Positions 1 through 7,446 are shown, numbered from the stretch's first letter. The stretch: DNA of 10,752 nt from Rhodobacter sp. (GCA_027482795.1 JAIXVS010000234.1:1-10752), one strand, 5' to 3'. Numbers and translations are program-made. Notes: a model not told the origin generated them from the sequence alone.

Positions 1-1
1 A

Positions 2-460
2 ATCGGTTCGACCTCGCAGCACCTTGGCCCAGTGACCCTGATGTCCGAAGCAGGTCTGGTCTATAGCACCGATTACGAACCCGTTTTCCTGAACCGTAAC
101 GTGGCCGTCGAAGCTTTGATTGCTGGCGAGATTGGCGCGATTGGTTTGAACCGTACGCATATCGAAAGCATCACCGAAAAGTTCCCCGATCAAAAGTTCC
201 GTCAGATTGCAAAGGGTGTGACTTTGCCAGCGGACGTGCTGCTTGCCTCGTCCACAGTTAAACCAGAAGTGGTTGAAATCGTTCGCAAAACATTCGCTGA
301 AAATGGCGATGCGCTGCTGGCTGCTGTGACCGCATCGGAAGAGAATGCCAAGTATCTTGGCGGCAGCTTTGGTGCGACTGTGACCGATGCCGACTATGAC
401 ATCGTGCGCAAAATGTACGAAAACATCGGTATCACCGAATTCACCGCGTTTGTTGAGTAA
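2..460 (+). CDS. PhnD-like periplasmic substrate-binding protein of an ABC transporter (5' end outside the window)
   Basis: This is the C-terminal half (about 152 residues) of a phosphate/phosphite/phosphonate-type binding protein. The open frame runs in from the left edge, so the GTG at 32 and ATG at 41 are internal codons, not starts. The first visible residues contain a Ser-Thr-Ser motif (codons 8-16). It matches the helix N-terminus that anchors the phosphonate group in E. coli PhnD. An NRTHI-type stretch corresponds to the PhnD TNNTENL region. Family role: capture of a small anionic ligand in the periplasm and delivery to the PhnC/PhnE-like pump encoded directly downstream. Oddity, from by-eye alignment: the usual His of the 'GHE/SHD' segment appears to be Asn, and the usual 'VD' before the second binding strand appears to be 'IG', so the ligand may not be a standard phosphonate. 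The family is fairly certain; the ligand is unknown. Confidence 0.85.
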   Translation: MGSTSQHLGPVTLMSEAGLVYSTDYEPVFLNRNVAVEALIAGEIGAIGLNRTHIESITEKFPDQKFRQIAKGVTLPADVLLASSTVKPEVVEIVRKTFAENGDALLAAVTASEENAKYLGGSFGATVTDADYDIVRKMYENIGITEFTAFVE

Positions 461-467
461 TCAACGA

Positions 468-1271
468 ATGAACGCGCATTTAGCGCCAAAAGCCTCTCAG
501 GCCGGCTCCACGCAAGTGGGGCCGGTTTTGGTCGTGGATGGCCTTATTAAGGATTTCGATGGCCGTGTCGTTTTGGACGGTTTGCAGTTTACCCTTGCGC
601 CAGGGCAATCGACTGCGCTGATTGGGGCCAACGGGTCTGGCAAATCGACGCTTTTGAAATGTTTGATTCGCCTGATCGAGCCAAGCGCAGGCGAAATTCA
701 TATGCTGGGCCGCGATGTCTGCGCGCTGTCCCCGCGCGACTTACGCGCCTTTCGTGCCCAAGTCGGCATCGTGTGGCAGCGTCATAATCTGGTGCCGCGC
801 CTGTCAGTTTTATCGAATGTTATCCACGGTGTGCAGGCCCGTATGTCTGGCCCGCGCGCGTGGTTTCAGGCCCTTGCCCCCGCCGCCGTGCGCAGCGAGG
901 CGATGGCATGTTTGGACCGCGTTGGTCTGGCCGATCGCGCCAGCGCGCGCGTTGACAGTCTTTCGGGCGGGCAGCAGCAGCGCGTGGCCATTGCCCGCAT
1001 GTTGATGCAGCGCCCCGCGTTCATTTTGGCGGACGAGCCTGACGCAAGCCTTGATCCGCAAACGGGCGAAGAGGTGATGGCGCTGCTCCTTAGCCTTGTG
1101 CGCGAAAACGGGTTGTCGCTGCTGATGATCTCGCATCGTTTGGAACATACGCTGGAATTTTCTGACCGTATTTTGGGCCTTGCGCAGGGGCGCATCGCAT
1201 TAGATTTGCCAACCGCGCAGGCAGATGCCGCAGGTTTGCGGCGGTTTTTTGACCATCAGGAGCCTGCATGA
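468..1271 (+). CDS. PhnC-like ABC transporter ATPase
   Basis: This is the nucleotide-binding subunit that should power import through the neighbouring permease at the inner membrane. The protein is about 267 residues, normal for PhnC. All ABC landmarks are present: Walker A GANGSGKST at 53-61, Q-loop Gln104 (in VWQRHNLVP), signature LSGGQ at 165-169, Walker B ILADEP with Glu190, and H-loop His223. The VWQ..NLVPRLSV Q-loop segment is typical of the PhnC branch. I chose ATG 468, 7 nt after the binding-protein stop. The longer frame from 387 lies inside the upstream gene and adds no family sequence. There is no clear Shine-Dalgarno before 468, so translation may be coupled to the upstream gene. 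About 25 N-terminal residues precede the ABC domain and look unstructured. The ABC family is certain; the substrate is inferred only from its neighbours. Confidence 0.92.
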   Translation: MNAHLAPKASQAGSTQVGPVLVVDGLIKDFDGRVVLDGLQFTLAPGQSTALIGANGSGKSTLLKCLIRLIEPSAGEIHMLGRDVCALSPRDLRAFRAQVGIVWQRHNLVPRLSVLSNVIHGVQARMSGPRAWFQALAPAAVRSEAMACLDRVGLADRASARVDSLSGGQQQRVAIARMLMQRPAFILADEPDASLDPQTGEEVMALLLSLVRENGLSLLMISHRLEHTLEFSDRILGLAQGRIALDLPTAQADAAGLRRFFDHQEPA

Positions 1272-2083
1272 CCACCCCCACTGTGCCCACAACGCTTGCC
1301 CCGCCGCCCCGCTTTTCCCATCGCAGCTTGCCCGAATATGTGGGCATTTTGCTGGTTTTGGGGCTGGTCATTTCCTCCCTGATGGCGACCGCCCCTGCGC
1401 TGGATAAGCTATCTCGCGGTATTGCGCGGCTGTTTGCGCCTTCTGGCATGTTGATGCAGATGTTTCCGCCCGATTTCACCCGCATTGTGCCCATTGGCTG
1501 GAAGCTGCTGGAAACGCTGCAAATGGCGGTGGCAGGGTGCTTTTTGGGCCTGATTCTGGCCGTGCCCTTTGCCATTTTGGCAACGGATCGCCTATCACCG
1601 CATCCAATTTTGCGCCAAATCGCCCGCGCGGTGATTGCACTGTTTCGCACGGTGCCCGATTTGGTTTGGGCGATTATCTTTATCATCATCGTCGGCCTTG
1701 GCCCCGCTGCGGGCGTTATGGCGATTATGGTCGATAAAATCGGCTTTGCAGGCCGCTTTTTTGCCGAAGCGATGGAGGAAACCGATGTTGGCCCGCAAGA
1801 CGCCCTGCGCGCCATTGGGGCCAGCCGAATGGGCATGATTGTATCGGCAGTGTTTCCCGCCTGCTTGCCGTCTTTTACCGCGACATCCTTGTTTGCGCTG
1901 GAAAAATCTGTGCGCGGATCGGCGGCGTTGGGCCTTGTGGGGGCAGGGGGTATTGGGGTGGATTTGAAGGTTGCCTTTGATCTGTTTAATTATGACGAGG
2001 CGCTGGCGATTATTCTTTTGATGCTGGCGCTGGTGATTGCGGTTGAACAAGGTTCGGGCTGGATTAGAAAGAAATTGATATGA
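1268..2083 (+). CDS. PhnE-like ABC transporter permease
   Basis: This is the inner-membrane channel subunit, 271 residues, of the MetI-like (BPD_transp_1) fold. Hydrophobic segments include about residues 20-40, a pair around 75-105, a long stretch through FIIIVGLGPAAGV, and a final helix before the C-terminus. The cytoplasmic EAA-type coupling loop starts near Glu167 and runs through the ALRAIGAS motif. The PhnE signature GLVGAGGIG lies at 222-230. The start ATG overlaps the ATPase stop codon (ATGA) and is preceded by AGGAG at 1258-1262, so translational coupling is likely. Only one permease is present; it probably acts as a homodimer. The family is secure. As with the ATPase, the cargo is unknown. 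Confidence 0.92.
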   Translation: MTTPTVPTTLAPPPRFSHRSLPEYVGILLVLGLVISSLMATAPALDKLSRGIARLFAPSGMLMQMFPPDFTRIVPIGWKLLETLQMAVAGCFLGLILAVPFAILATDRLSPHPILRQIARAVIALFRTVPDLVWAIIFIIIVGLGPAAGVMAIMVDKIGFAGRFFAEAMEETDVGPQDALRAIGASRMGMIVSAVFPACLPSFTATSLFALEKSVRGSAALGLVGAGGIGVDLKVAFDLFNYDEALAIILLMLALVIAVEQGSGWIRKKLI

Positions 2084-2745
2084 CAGGCACGGCCACTGAT
2101 ACTGCGCATCTGTATTGGAACATGCAGTGGCAGGCGGCGGATGCATCCTCGCCTTGGGCCACGGCCGAGCCTTGGGTGATGGATCATGCCCGCAGCCTGC
2201 CGCCAAACAGCCGTATTCTTGACCTTGGGGCAGGGATTGGGCGACACGCCTTGGCCTTTGCGGCGATGGGGCATCAGGTATGGGCACTAGACGCGGCCGA
2301 AGCTGCGATTGCCGCCATTGATGCGGGCGCGCAGGCGCAGGGGCTATCTGTGGCGACGACCTTGGGCGCAATGACAGACCTGCCCTTTGCCGATGGGCAA
2401 TTCGATCATGTGCTGTCATGGAACGTGATTTATCACGGAGACGAGGCCATTGTGCGCCGCTGTCTGACAGAAATTGCGCGGGTGACCAAAACAGGCGGAA
2501 CGTTTATGGCCACCATGCTGTCGGCGCGCCGCGTTCCTGTCGAGCGGGCCCTTGCGCCCGGCCGCGAGATCAGCCGCAATACGTGGACATTCGATGGCCC
2601 CGGCGACAAAGTGCATCCGCATTATTTTTGTAACGCCGCCGATCTAATTGCCCTAATGCCCGAATTTGAACTGCTGACCCTGTTTGACCGTGTTCATGAA
2701 AAGCCCGGATCGTGGCATTGGCACCTATTGGCCGAGAAGCTGTAA
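2080..2745 (+). CDS. class I SAM-dependent methyltransferase of unknown substrate
   Basis: This is a 221-residue cytoplasmic protein with a Rossmann-type methyltransferase domain. Motif I is DLGAGIGRHA starting at Asp48. The acidic residue ending strand 2 is Asp71 (in VWALD), which should bind the SAM ribose. A post-motif segment reads DLPFADGQFDHVLSWNVIYH, followed by an R-V-x-K-x-G-G turn. The overall look is the Methyltransf_11/25 or TehB-like group, which does not predict a substrate. The start overlaps the permease stop (ATGA), and the stop overlaps the next start (TAATG), so it is firmly inside the operon. That position suggests it acts on the imported compound or a product of it. It could instead modify a partner protein; nothing in the sequence decides this. 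A SAM methyltransferase beside an MttB-type methyltransferase is unusual. Confidence 0.85.
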   Translation: MTGTATDTAHLYWNMQWQAADASSPWATAEPWVMDHARSLPPNSRILDLGAGIGRHALAFAAMGHQVWALDAAEAAIAAIDAGAQAQGLSVATTLGAMTDLPFADGQFDHVLSWNVIYHGDEAIVRRCLTEIARVTKTGGTFMATMLSARRVPVERALAPGREISRNTWTFDGPGDKVHPHYFCNAADLIALMPEFELLTLFDRVHEKPGSWHWHLLAEKL

Positions 2746-3953
2746 TGACTGCCGAATTTATTGAAGGCGCCAGCCTTATTCTGGAAGACCGTGTTGAAAC
2801 GGGCGATCTGCGCATTGAAGATGGGCTGATCACGGGCATTGATGTGGCGCGCGATGGTGCGGCAGTGATCGATGGTCGCGGGTTTTTTCTGGCCCCTGCC
2901 TTTGTGGACATTCACGGCGATGCGTTTGAACGCCAAATCATGCCGCGCCCCGGGGTGACGGTGCCCATTCAGGCGGCGCTTTTGGAAACCGACAGGCAGC
3001 TGGCGGCAAACGGCATTGCAACGGCCTATCATGCGCTGACCTTGTCGTGGGAGCCTGGGCTGCGCAGTGTGGATATGGGTTGGCAGGTGGTGCGCGCGCT
3101 GGAAGATTTGCGCGCCCGCCTCACCGCCGATAACCGCATTCAACTGCGCTGGGAAACCTTTTGCCCGCAGGCAGAGCCGTTGATTGCGCATGTGCTGGCA
3201 GGCCCAGACCGCCCTGCGCTGGCCTTTAACGATCATACCACGGCGGCCCTTCTGCACCCCGAAATTGCCCTGCATGACCGCCCGTTTGATCTGATCGATG
3301 ATTACCCCATCACCGATATGGCGGGCGAGGCCTTTGCCCGCAAAGTGACAGATCGTGCCAAGCGCGCGCATATGAGCGCGGGTGATTATGTGGCCATGAT
3401 TACAGATGTTTGGGCGCGGCGCGGTGCGGTGCGGGGCGATATTGAACGTATCGCCGCGCTGGCGCGCACGCATGGCGCGCCCATGCTCAGCCATGATGAC
3501 AGCCAAGTGCAAACCCGCGATTATTACCGCGCGCAGGGCGCACATATTGCCGAATTCCCTATGCATGAGCGGGTTTTTCTGGCGGCAAAACAGGCGGGCG
3601 ATGCCATTGTTTTGGGCGCGCCAAATGCCATGCGCGGCGGCAGCCATTTGGGCAGCCCAAGTGCAGGCGAGATGATCGCGCGCGGGCTGTGCGATATTTT
3701 GGCGTCCGATTATTACTACCCTGCCATGCTGGGGGCGATGGTGCGCCTGCACGCCGATAAGGTTGCGCCGCTGGCAGATCTGTGGAAATTGGTCTCGGCA
3801 AATCCTGCCGCCGCGATGGGGCTGCGCGATCGTGGACGTATTGCGGCGGGCCTGCGCGCCGATTTGATCCTGCTAGATTGGCCAGACGGCCAAGCGCCCG
3901 CCGCATTGCGCACATGGGTCAGCGGGCGCGGCGGCTACAGCGCGCTACGCTAG
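2745..3953 (+). CDS. divergent PhnM-like amidohydrolase (alpha-D-ribose 1-methylphosphonate 5-triphosphate diphosphatase family)
   Basis: PhnM of the C-P lyase pathway removes diphosphate from ribose 1-phosphonate 5-triphosphate. This 402-residue protein aligns along most of E. coli PhnM. Likely metal and active-site residues: His57-x-Asp59 (E. coli HTD, here HGD), PRPG 67-70, Glu137 (LRWE for LRCE), Asp163-His164, His250-Asp-Asp (SHDD), APNAMRGGSH around Asn294-Ser300, and Asp322 in DILASDYYYP. It ends with the usual amidohydrolase DRG.IAAG.RADLILLD segment. Differences: the PhnM hallmark MDHSPGQRQF is replaced by NDHTTAAL, losing the PGQ.QF part, and the sequence between that point and SHDD is very different. 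The start is ATG 2745 in a TAATG overlap; the ORF could begin at 2712, but that lies inside the methyltransferase. No phnGHIJ genes are visible, so the true substrate may differ. The fold and family are secure; the reaction is not. Confidence 0.82.
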   Translation: MTAEFIEGASLILEDRVETGDLRIEDGLITGIDVARDGAAVIDGRGFFLAPAFVDIHGDAFERQIMPRPGVTVPIQAALLETDRQLAANGIATAYHALTLSWEPGLRSVDMGWQVVRALEDLRARLTADNRIQLRWETFCPQAEPLIAHVLAGPDRPALAFNDHTTAALLHPEIALHDRPFDLIDDYPITDMAGEAFARKVTDRAKRAHMSAGDYVAMITDVWARRGAVRGDIERIAALARTHGAPMLSHDDSQVQTRDYYRAQGAHIAEFPMHERVFLAAKQAGDAIVLGAPNAMRGGSHLGSPSAGEMIARGLCDILASDYYYPAMLGAMVRLHADKVAPLADLWKLVSANPAAAMGLRDRGRIAAGLRADLILLDWPDGQAPAALRTWVSGRGGYSALR

Positions 3954-4060
3954 GGCGCAACGGGCGCAGATGAAGGGCGCGAATAGACCTTTATCTGTCG
4001 CAGCCTGTGCGGACTTATCGGGTGATTGGCCGCCTACTTACCCGAAATGGGAGGGCCGCA
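3954..4060 (+). other. intergenic gap before the MttB-like gene
   Basis: This 107-nt gap is the only sizeable one in the operon. I see no hairpin with a T-run, no convincing -35/-10 pair and no cobalamin-riboswitch-like structure. Its one clear element is the purine-rich ribosome site at 4049-4055. MttB may be on the same transcript, or have its own promoter that I cannot recognise. Confidence 0.4.
4049..4055 (+). promoter_or_regulatory. ribosome binding site of the MttB-like gene
   Basis: GGGAGGG lies 5 nt before ATG 4061. It is the strongest Shine-Dalgarno in the operon and decides the start codon against the upstream GTG at 4007. Confidence 0.65.
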
Positions 4061-5590
4061 ATGAACGAGCAACGCAGATCGGGCCGCGCCGCGCGCCAAT
4101 CCGAGCGCGCACAAAAGGGGGGTGGTTTGGGCCGCCCTTATATCGTCCGCAACATTCCCACATATGATATCTTGTCGGAAGAAAATTTGGTTCGGATAGA
4201 GGATGCGGCAGACCGCATCCTGGCCGAAACGGGGATCGAGTTTCGCGATGATCCTGATGCGCTGGACCTTTGGCGCAAAGCTGGGGCTGAATTGGACGGG
4301 CTGCGCGTGCGCTTTCCCAAAGGTATGCTGCGCGAGGTGTTGGCCCATGCCCCCGCCACATTCACCCAAGCCGCCCGCAACCCCGCACATTCGGTGGAAA
4401 TTGGCGGCAAATCGGTGGTCTTTGCGCCCGCCTATGGCAGCCCCTTTGTGATGGATTTGGACAAGGGCCGCCGTTTTGGCACGCTAGAGGATTTTCAGAA
4501 TTTCATCAAATTGGCGCAGGCCAGCCCCAATTTTCACCATTCAGGCGGCACGATTTGCGAGCCGACCGATATTGCGGTGAACAAACGCCATTTGGATATG
4601 GTGCTGGCGCATCTGACCCTGTCTGACCGCCCGTTTATGGGATCTGTCACCGCAGAAGACCGCGCCGAAGACAGTATTGATATGGCGCGGATTGTGTTTG
4701 GGCGTGATTTTACCGACAAAAACTGCGTGATTTTGGGCAATGTGAATGTAAACTCGCCCCTTGTCTGGGACGGGACGATGACGAAATCGCTGCGCGCCTA
4801 TGCCCGCGCGAACCAAGCCGCCGTGATCGTGCCGTTTATCCTTGGCGGGGCGATGGGGCCCGTCACCAATGCGGGGGCCATCGCGCAATCGCTGGCCGAA
4901 ACGATGGCGGGCTGCGCGCTGACCCAGCTGGAACGGCGCGGCGCGCCTGTGATTTTTGGGAATTTCCTATCATCGATGTCGATGCGCTCGGGCAGCCCCA
5001 CGTTCGGCACCCCCGAACCTGCAATTGGCAGCATGGTCATTGGCCAGCTTGCCCGCCGCCTGAACCTGCCCCTGCGCTGCAGCGGCAACTTCACCACCAG
5101 CAAACTGCCCGATGCCCAAGCGATGATGGAAGGCACCATGTCAATGCTGGCGGCCATTCATTGCGGCGCGAATTTTATCTTGCATTCGGCAGGGTTCTTG
5201 GACGGGCTTTTGTCGATGTCTTACGAGAAGTTTATGCTGGACGCCGATCTGTGCGGGGCTTTGCACAGCTATTTGGATGGGGTGGTCATCAGCGACGATA
5301 CTTTGGCCGTGGATGCCTTTGCCGAAGTGGGGCCAGGTAATCACTTTTTCGGCTGTTCCCACACGATGGCGCATTATGAAACGGCGTTTTGGGACAGCAA
5401 CCTGTCCGACAATGAACCGTTTGAAAAATGGGAGGCGGCAGGCAGCAGCGATGCCGCCACCCGCGCCAATGCCGCATGGAAAAGATCGCTGGCCGAATAT
5501 CAGGCCCCGCCCTTGGACGCAGGTATTACCGATGCGCTGGCCGATTTTGTGGCGCGCAAAAAGCACGGGCTGGAAGATGCGTGGTATTAG
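4061..5590 (+). CDS. trimethylamine methyltransferase family protein (MttB/COG5598, non-pyrrolysine)
   Basis: This is a 509-residue TIM-barrel methyltransferase of the MttB superfamily. Archaeal MttB transfers a methyl group from trimethylamine to a corrinoid protein, using pyrrolysine encoded by an in-frame TAG. Here the frame is open throughout and TAG appears only as the stop, so this is a non-pyrrolysine homolog. Some such homologs act on quaternary amines such as glycine betaine (MtgB). Family motifs visible: NVNSPLVWD, GGAMGPVTNAG, SLAETMAG, GAPVIFGNF and the SKLPDAQAMMEG segment. ATG 4061 is preceded by GGGAGGG at 4049-4055, which favours it over a GTG at 4007. A basic, Arg/Gln-rich N-terminal tail of about 25 residues precedes the domain. 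It lies 107 nt after the phnM-like gene on the same strand. No corrinoid protein or activase gene is in the window. The superfamily is certain; the substrate is unknown. Confidence 0.9.
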   Translation: MNEQRRSGRAARQSERAQKGGGLGRPYIVRNIPTYDILSEENLVRIEDAADRILAETGIEFRDDPDALDLWRKAGAELDGLRVRFPKGMLREVLAHAPATFTQAARNPAHSVEIGGKSVVFAPAYGSPFVMDLDKGRRFGTLEDFQNFIKLAQASPNFHHSGGTICEPTDIAVNKRHLDMVLAHLTLSDRPFMGSVTAEDRAEDSIDMARIVFGRDFTDKNCVILGNVNVNSPLVWDGTMTKSLRAYARANQAAVIVPFILGGAMGPVTNAGAIAQSLAETMAGCALTQLERRGAPVIFGNFLSSMSMRSGSPTFGTPEPAIGSMVIGQLARRLNLPLRCSGNFTTSKLPDAQAMMEGTMSMLAAIHCGANFILHSAGFLDGLLSMSYEKFMLDADLCGALHSYLDGVVISDDTLAVDAFAEVGPGNHFFGCSHTMAHYETAFWDSNLSDNEPFEKWEAAGSSDAATRANAAWKRSLAEYQAPPLDAGITDALADFVARKKHGLEDAWY

Positions 5591-5593
5591 CGG

Positions 5594-6808
5594 CTAATCC
5601 TGCGCCATTATCAGTGTTAAGACGCCCAAAGCTGCGGCAGCAAATCCGCAAACCCCCAGCGCCAGCGGCAGGGCCGTGCCATCAAAGGCAAGGCCCAAGG
5701 GTATCGCCAAAACCACAGCGGCAACGGTGGATAGCGCAGTTACTGCGCTGGAGGCCATGCCCGCCAAATGGCCCAAAGGTTCCAGCGCCATAGCGCTAAG
5801 ATTGCCCAATGTCAGCCCCATGGCGGCAAAAATCATCACGGCCCATGCCAGCAGCAGCGCAAAATCAAAAGGTGCGGGCAACAGGTGCAGCGCGCCATCC
5901 GCTGCCAGCACGGCTGATGCCGCACACATGCCCCACAGCGCGCCCGCCACCATGCGCCGCATTCCCAACCGCTGCACCAAGCGGCTGTTGGCAAAGGCAC
6001 CAACGCTGGACAAAAGGGCAATCAGGCCAAACCACAGCGGAAAACTATCTGCGCGGTCAAACCGCTGCGCAATTATGCCTTGCAAGGAAGATAGCGTGCC
6101 AAAAAGCCCGCCCAAAACCAGTGATTGCACGGCGGTTGATACCAACACCACGCGCTGCGCCAGCACTTCGCGCAGGCCCATGGCCAAATCGCGCAGGTTA
6201 AGGCTGCGGCGCTGCGCGGCGGGCAGGGTTTCTGGCTGGCCAAAGCCAACCCAAACGGCGCTCAGCGCGGCGAAGGCGATGAAGAACACAAAGATCATAT
6301 GCCAGCCGCCTATGGCAATGATGCTTTGGCCCATCAGCGGGGCAATGGCGGGCATAAGGGTGAAAATGGTCATAATCAGGCTAAGAACTTGGGCCATGGT
6401 GCGGCCCTTGTACAGATCGCGGATCATGGCGCCGCCCACCACACGCGGGGCGGCTGCGCCAAGGCCTTGTATCACCCGCGCGGCAAGCAAGCTGCTCAGA
6501 TCATTGGCAAAATAGCAGCCAAGCGCGCCCAAGGCATAAAGGCCAAGCCCCGCAAGGATAACGGGCTTGCGGCCAAAAGCATCTGACAATGGCCCCGCAA
6601 AAAACGTACCAATCCCCATGCCCAGCACAAAGCTGGTCACCACAATCTGTGCGCGGTTGGGCGCATCTGGCGACAAGGTGGCCGCGATTTCAGGCAGGGC
6701 AGGCAGCATCGCGTCGATAGACAGCGCTATGGTTGAATACAGCGCCGCCATCATCAGCACAAAGCTAAGGGCGGGGCGCTGCGACACAGGCGCGCCTTGG
6801 CCCGTCAA
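5594..6808 (-). CDS. MFS transporter, Bcr/CflA-type drug efflux family
   Basis: This is a 404-residue inner-membrane protein with 12 predicted hydrophobic helices, normal for the drug:H+ antiporter DHA1 group. TM1 carries the SIDAMLPALPEI motif typical of Bcr/CflA proteins. The loop after TM2 has MFS motif A (GPLSDAFGRKP). TM4 has RVIQGLGAA, the motif B region with its conserved Arg. Likely role: proton-driven export of a small hydrophobic compound. The frame opens with TTG at 6808, which overlaps the TGA of the upstream thioredoxin-fold gene by 4 nt, so coupled translation is plausible. An ATG at about codon 19 is an alternative but would clip the start of TM1. It is the second gene of a minus-strand pair that converges on the MttB gene. 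The family is secure; the exported compound is unknown. Confidence 0.9.
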   Translation of the reverse strand: MTGQGAPVSQRPALSFVLMMAALYSTIALSIDAMLPALPEIAATLSPDAPNRAQIVVTSFVLGMGIGTFFAGPLSDAFGRKPVILAGLGLYALGALGCYFANDLSSLLAARVIQGLGAAAPRVVGGAMIRDLYKGRTMAQVLSLIMTIFTLMPAIAPLMGQSIIAIGGWHMIFVFFIAFAALSAVWVGFGQPETLPAAQRRSLNLRDLAMGLREVLAQRVVLVSTAVQSLVLGGLFGTLSSLQGIIAQRFDRADSFPLWFGLIALLSSVGAFANSRLVQRLGMRRMVAGALWGMCAASAVLAADGALHLLPAPFDFALLLAWAVMIFAAMGLTLGNLSAMALEPLGHLAGMASSAVTALSTVAAVVLAIPLGLAFDGTALPLALGVCGFAAAALGVLTLIMAQD

Positions 6809-7446
6809 TGTATTTTAACCTTGTCTGCCAATTCGGCGATGACATCGGCCCAGACCTCGGGCGGCTGCGCGCCTGACACCACATATTGCTGCGCAATCAG
6901 ATAGGTGGGCACAGCGGTTACCCCCTTTTGCCGCGCATCACGGTCGCGCGCCATGATGTCATCGGCATCCGCCGCTGATTGCAACAGGCGTAGTGTGGCT
7001 GCGCGATCCATTCCATTGCTATGGGCTATATCTGCCAGCACGTCATCTGCGCCAATATCGCGCCCTTCCAGCCAATAGGCGTTGAACAGGTTTGACACGA
7101 CCGCGCTTTGCACCCCCTCTATCCCCGCCCAATGGATCAGGCGGTGCGCTTTAAGTGTATTGGGAATGCGCTGCGGCAGATCGGGATTCAGATCTAGCCC
7201 CGCTTTGCGGGCAATTTCGCGCAGACGCTCGTGCACCGCGTCCACGCGGCCCGCCCCGCCAAAAGCGCGCTCTAGATATTCGCGTTTATTCACCCCCTCT
7301 ACGGGCAAATCGGGGTTCAGTTGGAACGGATGCCATTGAATGGCAAAAGGATGCAGCGGCTTATCTGCCAATGCGCGGTCAAGATGCGTTTTGCCCACAA
7401 GGCACCACGGGCAAACAGGGTCAGAGAAAATATCAAGGCGGGTCAT
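6805..7446 (-). CDS. FrnE-like DsbA-family thioredoxin-fold oxidoreductase
   Basis: This is a 213-residue protein without a signal peptide, so it is probably cytoplasmic. The N-terminus has the redox motif Cys12-Pro-Trp-Cys15 in DIFSDPVCPWC. The helical insertion characteristic of DsbA/FrnE/HCCA-isomerase proteins follows, and the cis-proline loop is at Pro180 (TAVPTYL). CPWC proteins of the FrnE group are thiol-disulfide oxidoreductases or isomerases, and some are tied to oxidative stress. The start ATG at 7446 is preceded by a GAGGA ribosome site at the proper distance. The frame stays open to 7908, but the extension crosses the divergent XRE gene and has no family similarity. It is first in an operon with the MFS gene and divergent from the XRE-cupin regulator, which may control it. 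The family call is firm; the partner protein or substrate is unknown. Confidence 0.9.
   Translation of the reverse strand: MTRLDIFSDPVCPWCLVGKTHLDRALADKPLHPFAIQWHPFQLNPDLPVEGVNKREYLERAFGGAGRVDAVHERLREIARKAGLDLNPDLPQRIPNTLKAHRLIHWAGIEGVQSAVVSNLFNAYWLEGRDIGADDVLADIAHSNGMDRAATLRLLQSAADADDIMARDRDARQKGVTAVPTYLIAQQYVVSGAQPPEVWADVIAELADKVKIH

Noticed and set aside
387..467. N-terminal extension of the ABC ATPase from ATG 387
   Set aside because: It overlaps the real C-terminus of the binding protein and encodes no ABC-family sequence; ATG 468 fits a normal length and spacing.
2694..3752. Long open frame on the minus strand opposite the PhnM-like gene (352 codons)
   Set aside because: It is a composition-driven shadow: His/Arg/Gln-rich with no domain, and fully antisense to a gene with clear motifs.
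4007..4060. GTG start for the MttB-like gene
   Set aside because: The purine-rich ribosome site lies between this codon and ATG 4061, and the extra residues are not family-like.
4061..5590. Pyrrolysine-containing true MttB
   Set aside because: No in-frame TAG occurs before the terminal stop, and the organism type gives no reason to expect pyrrolysine.
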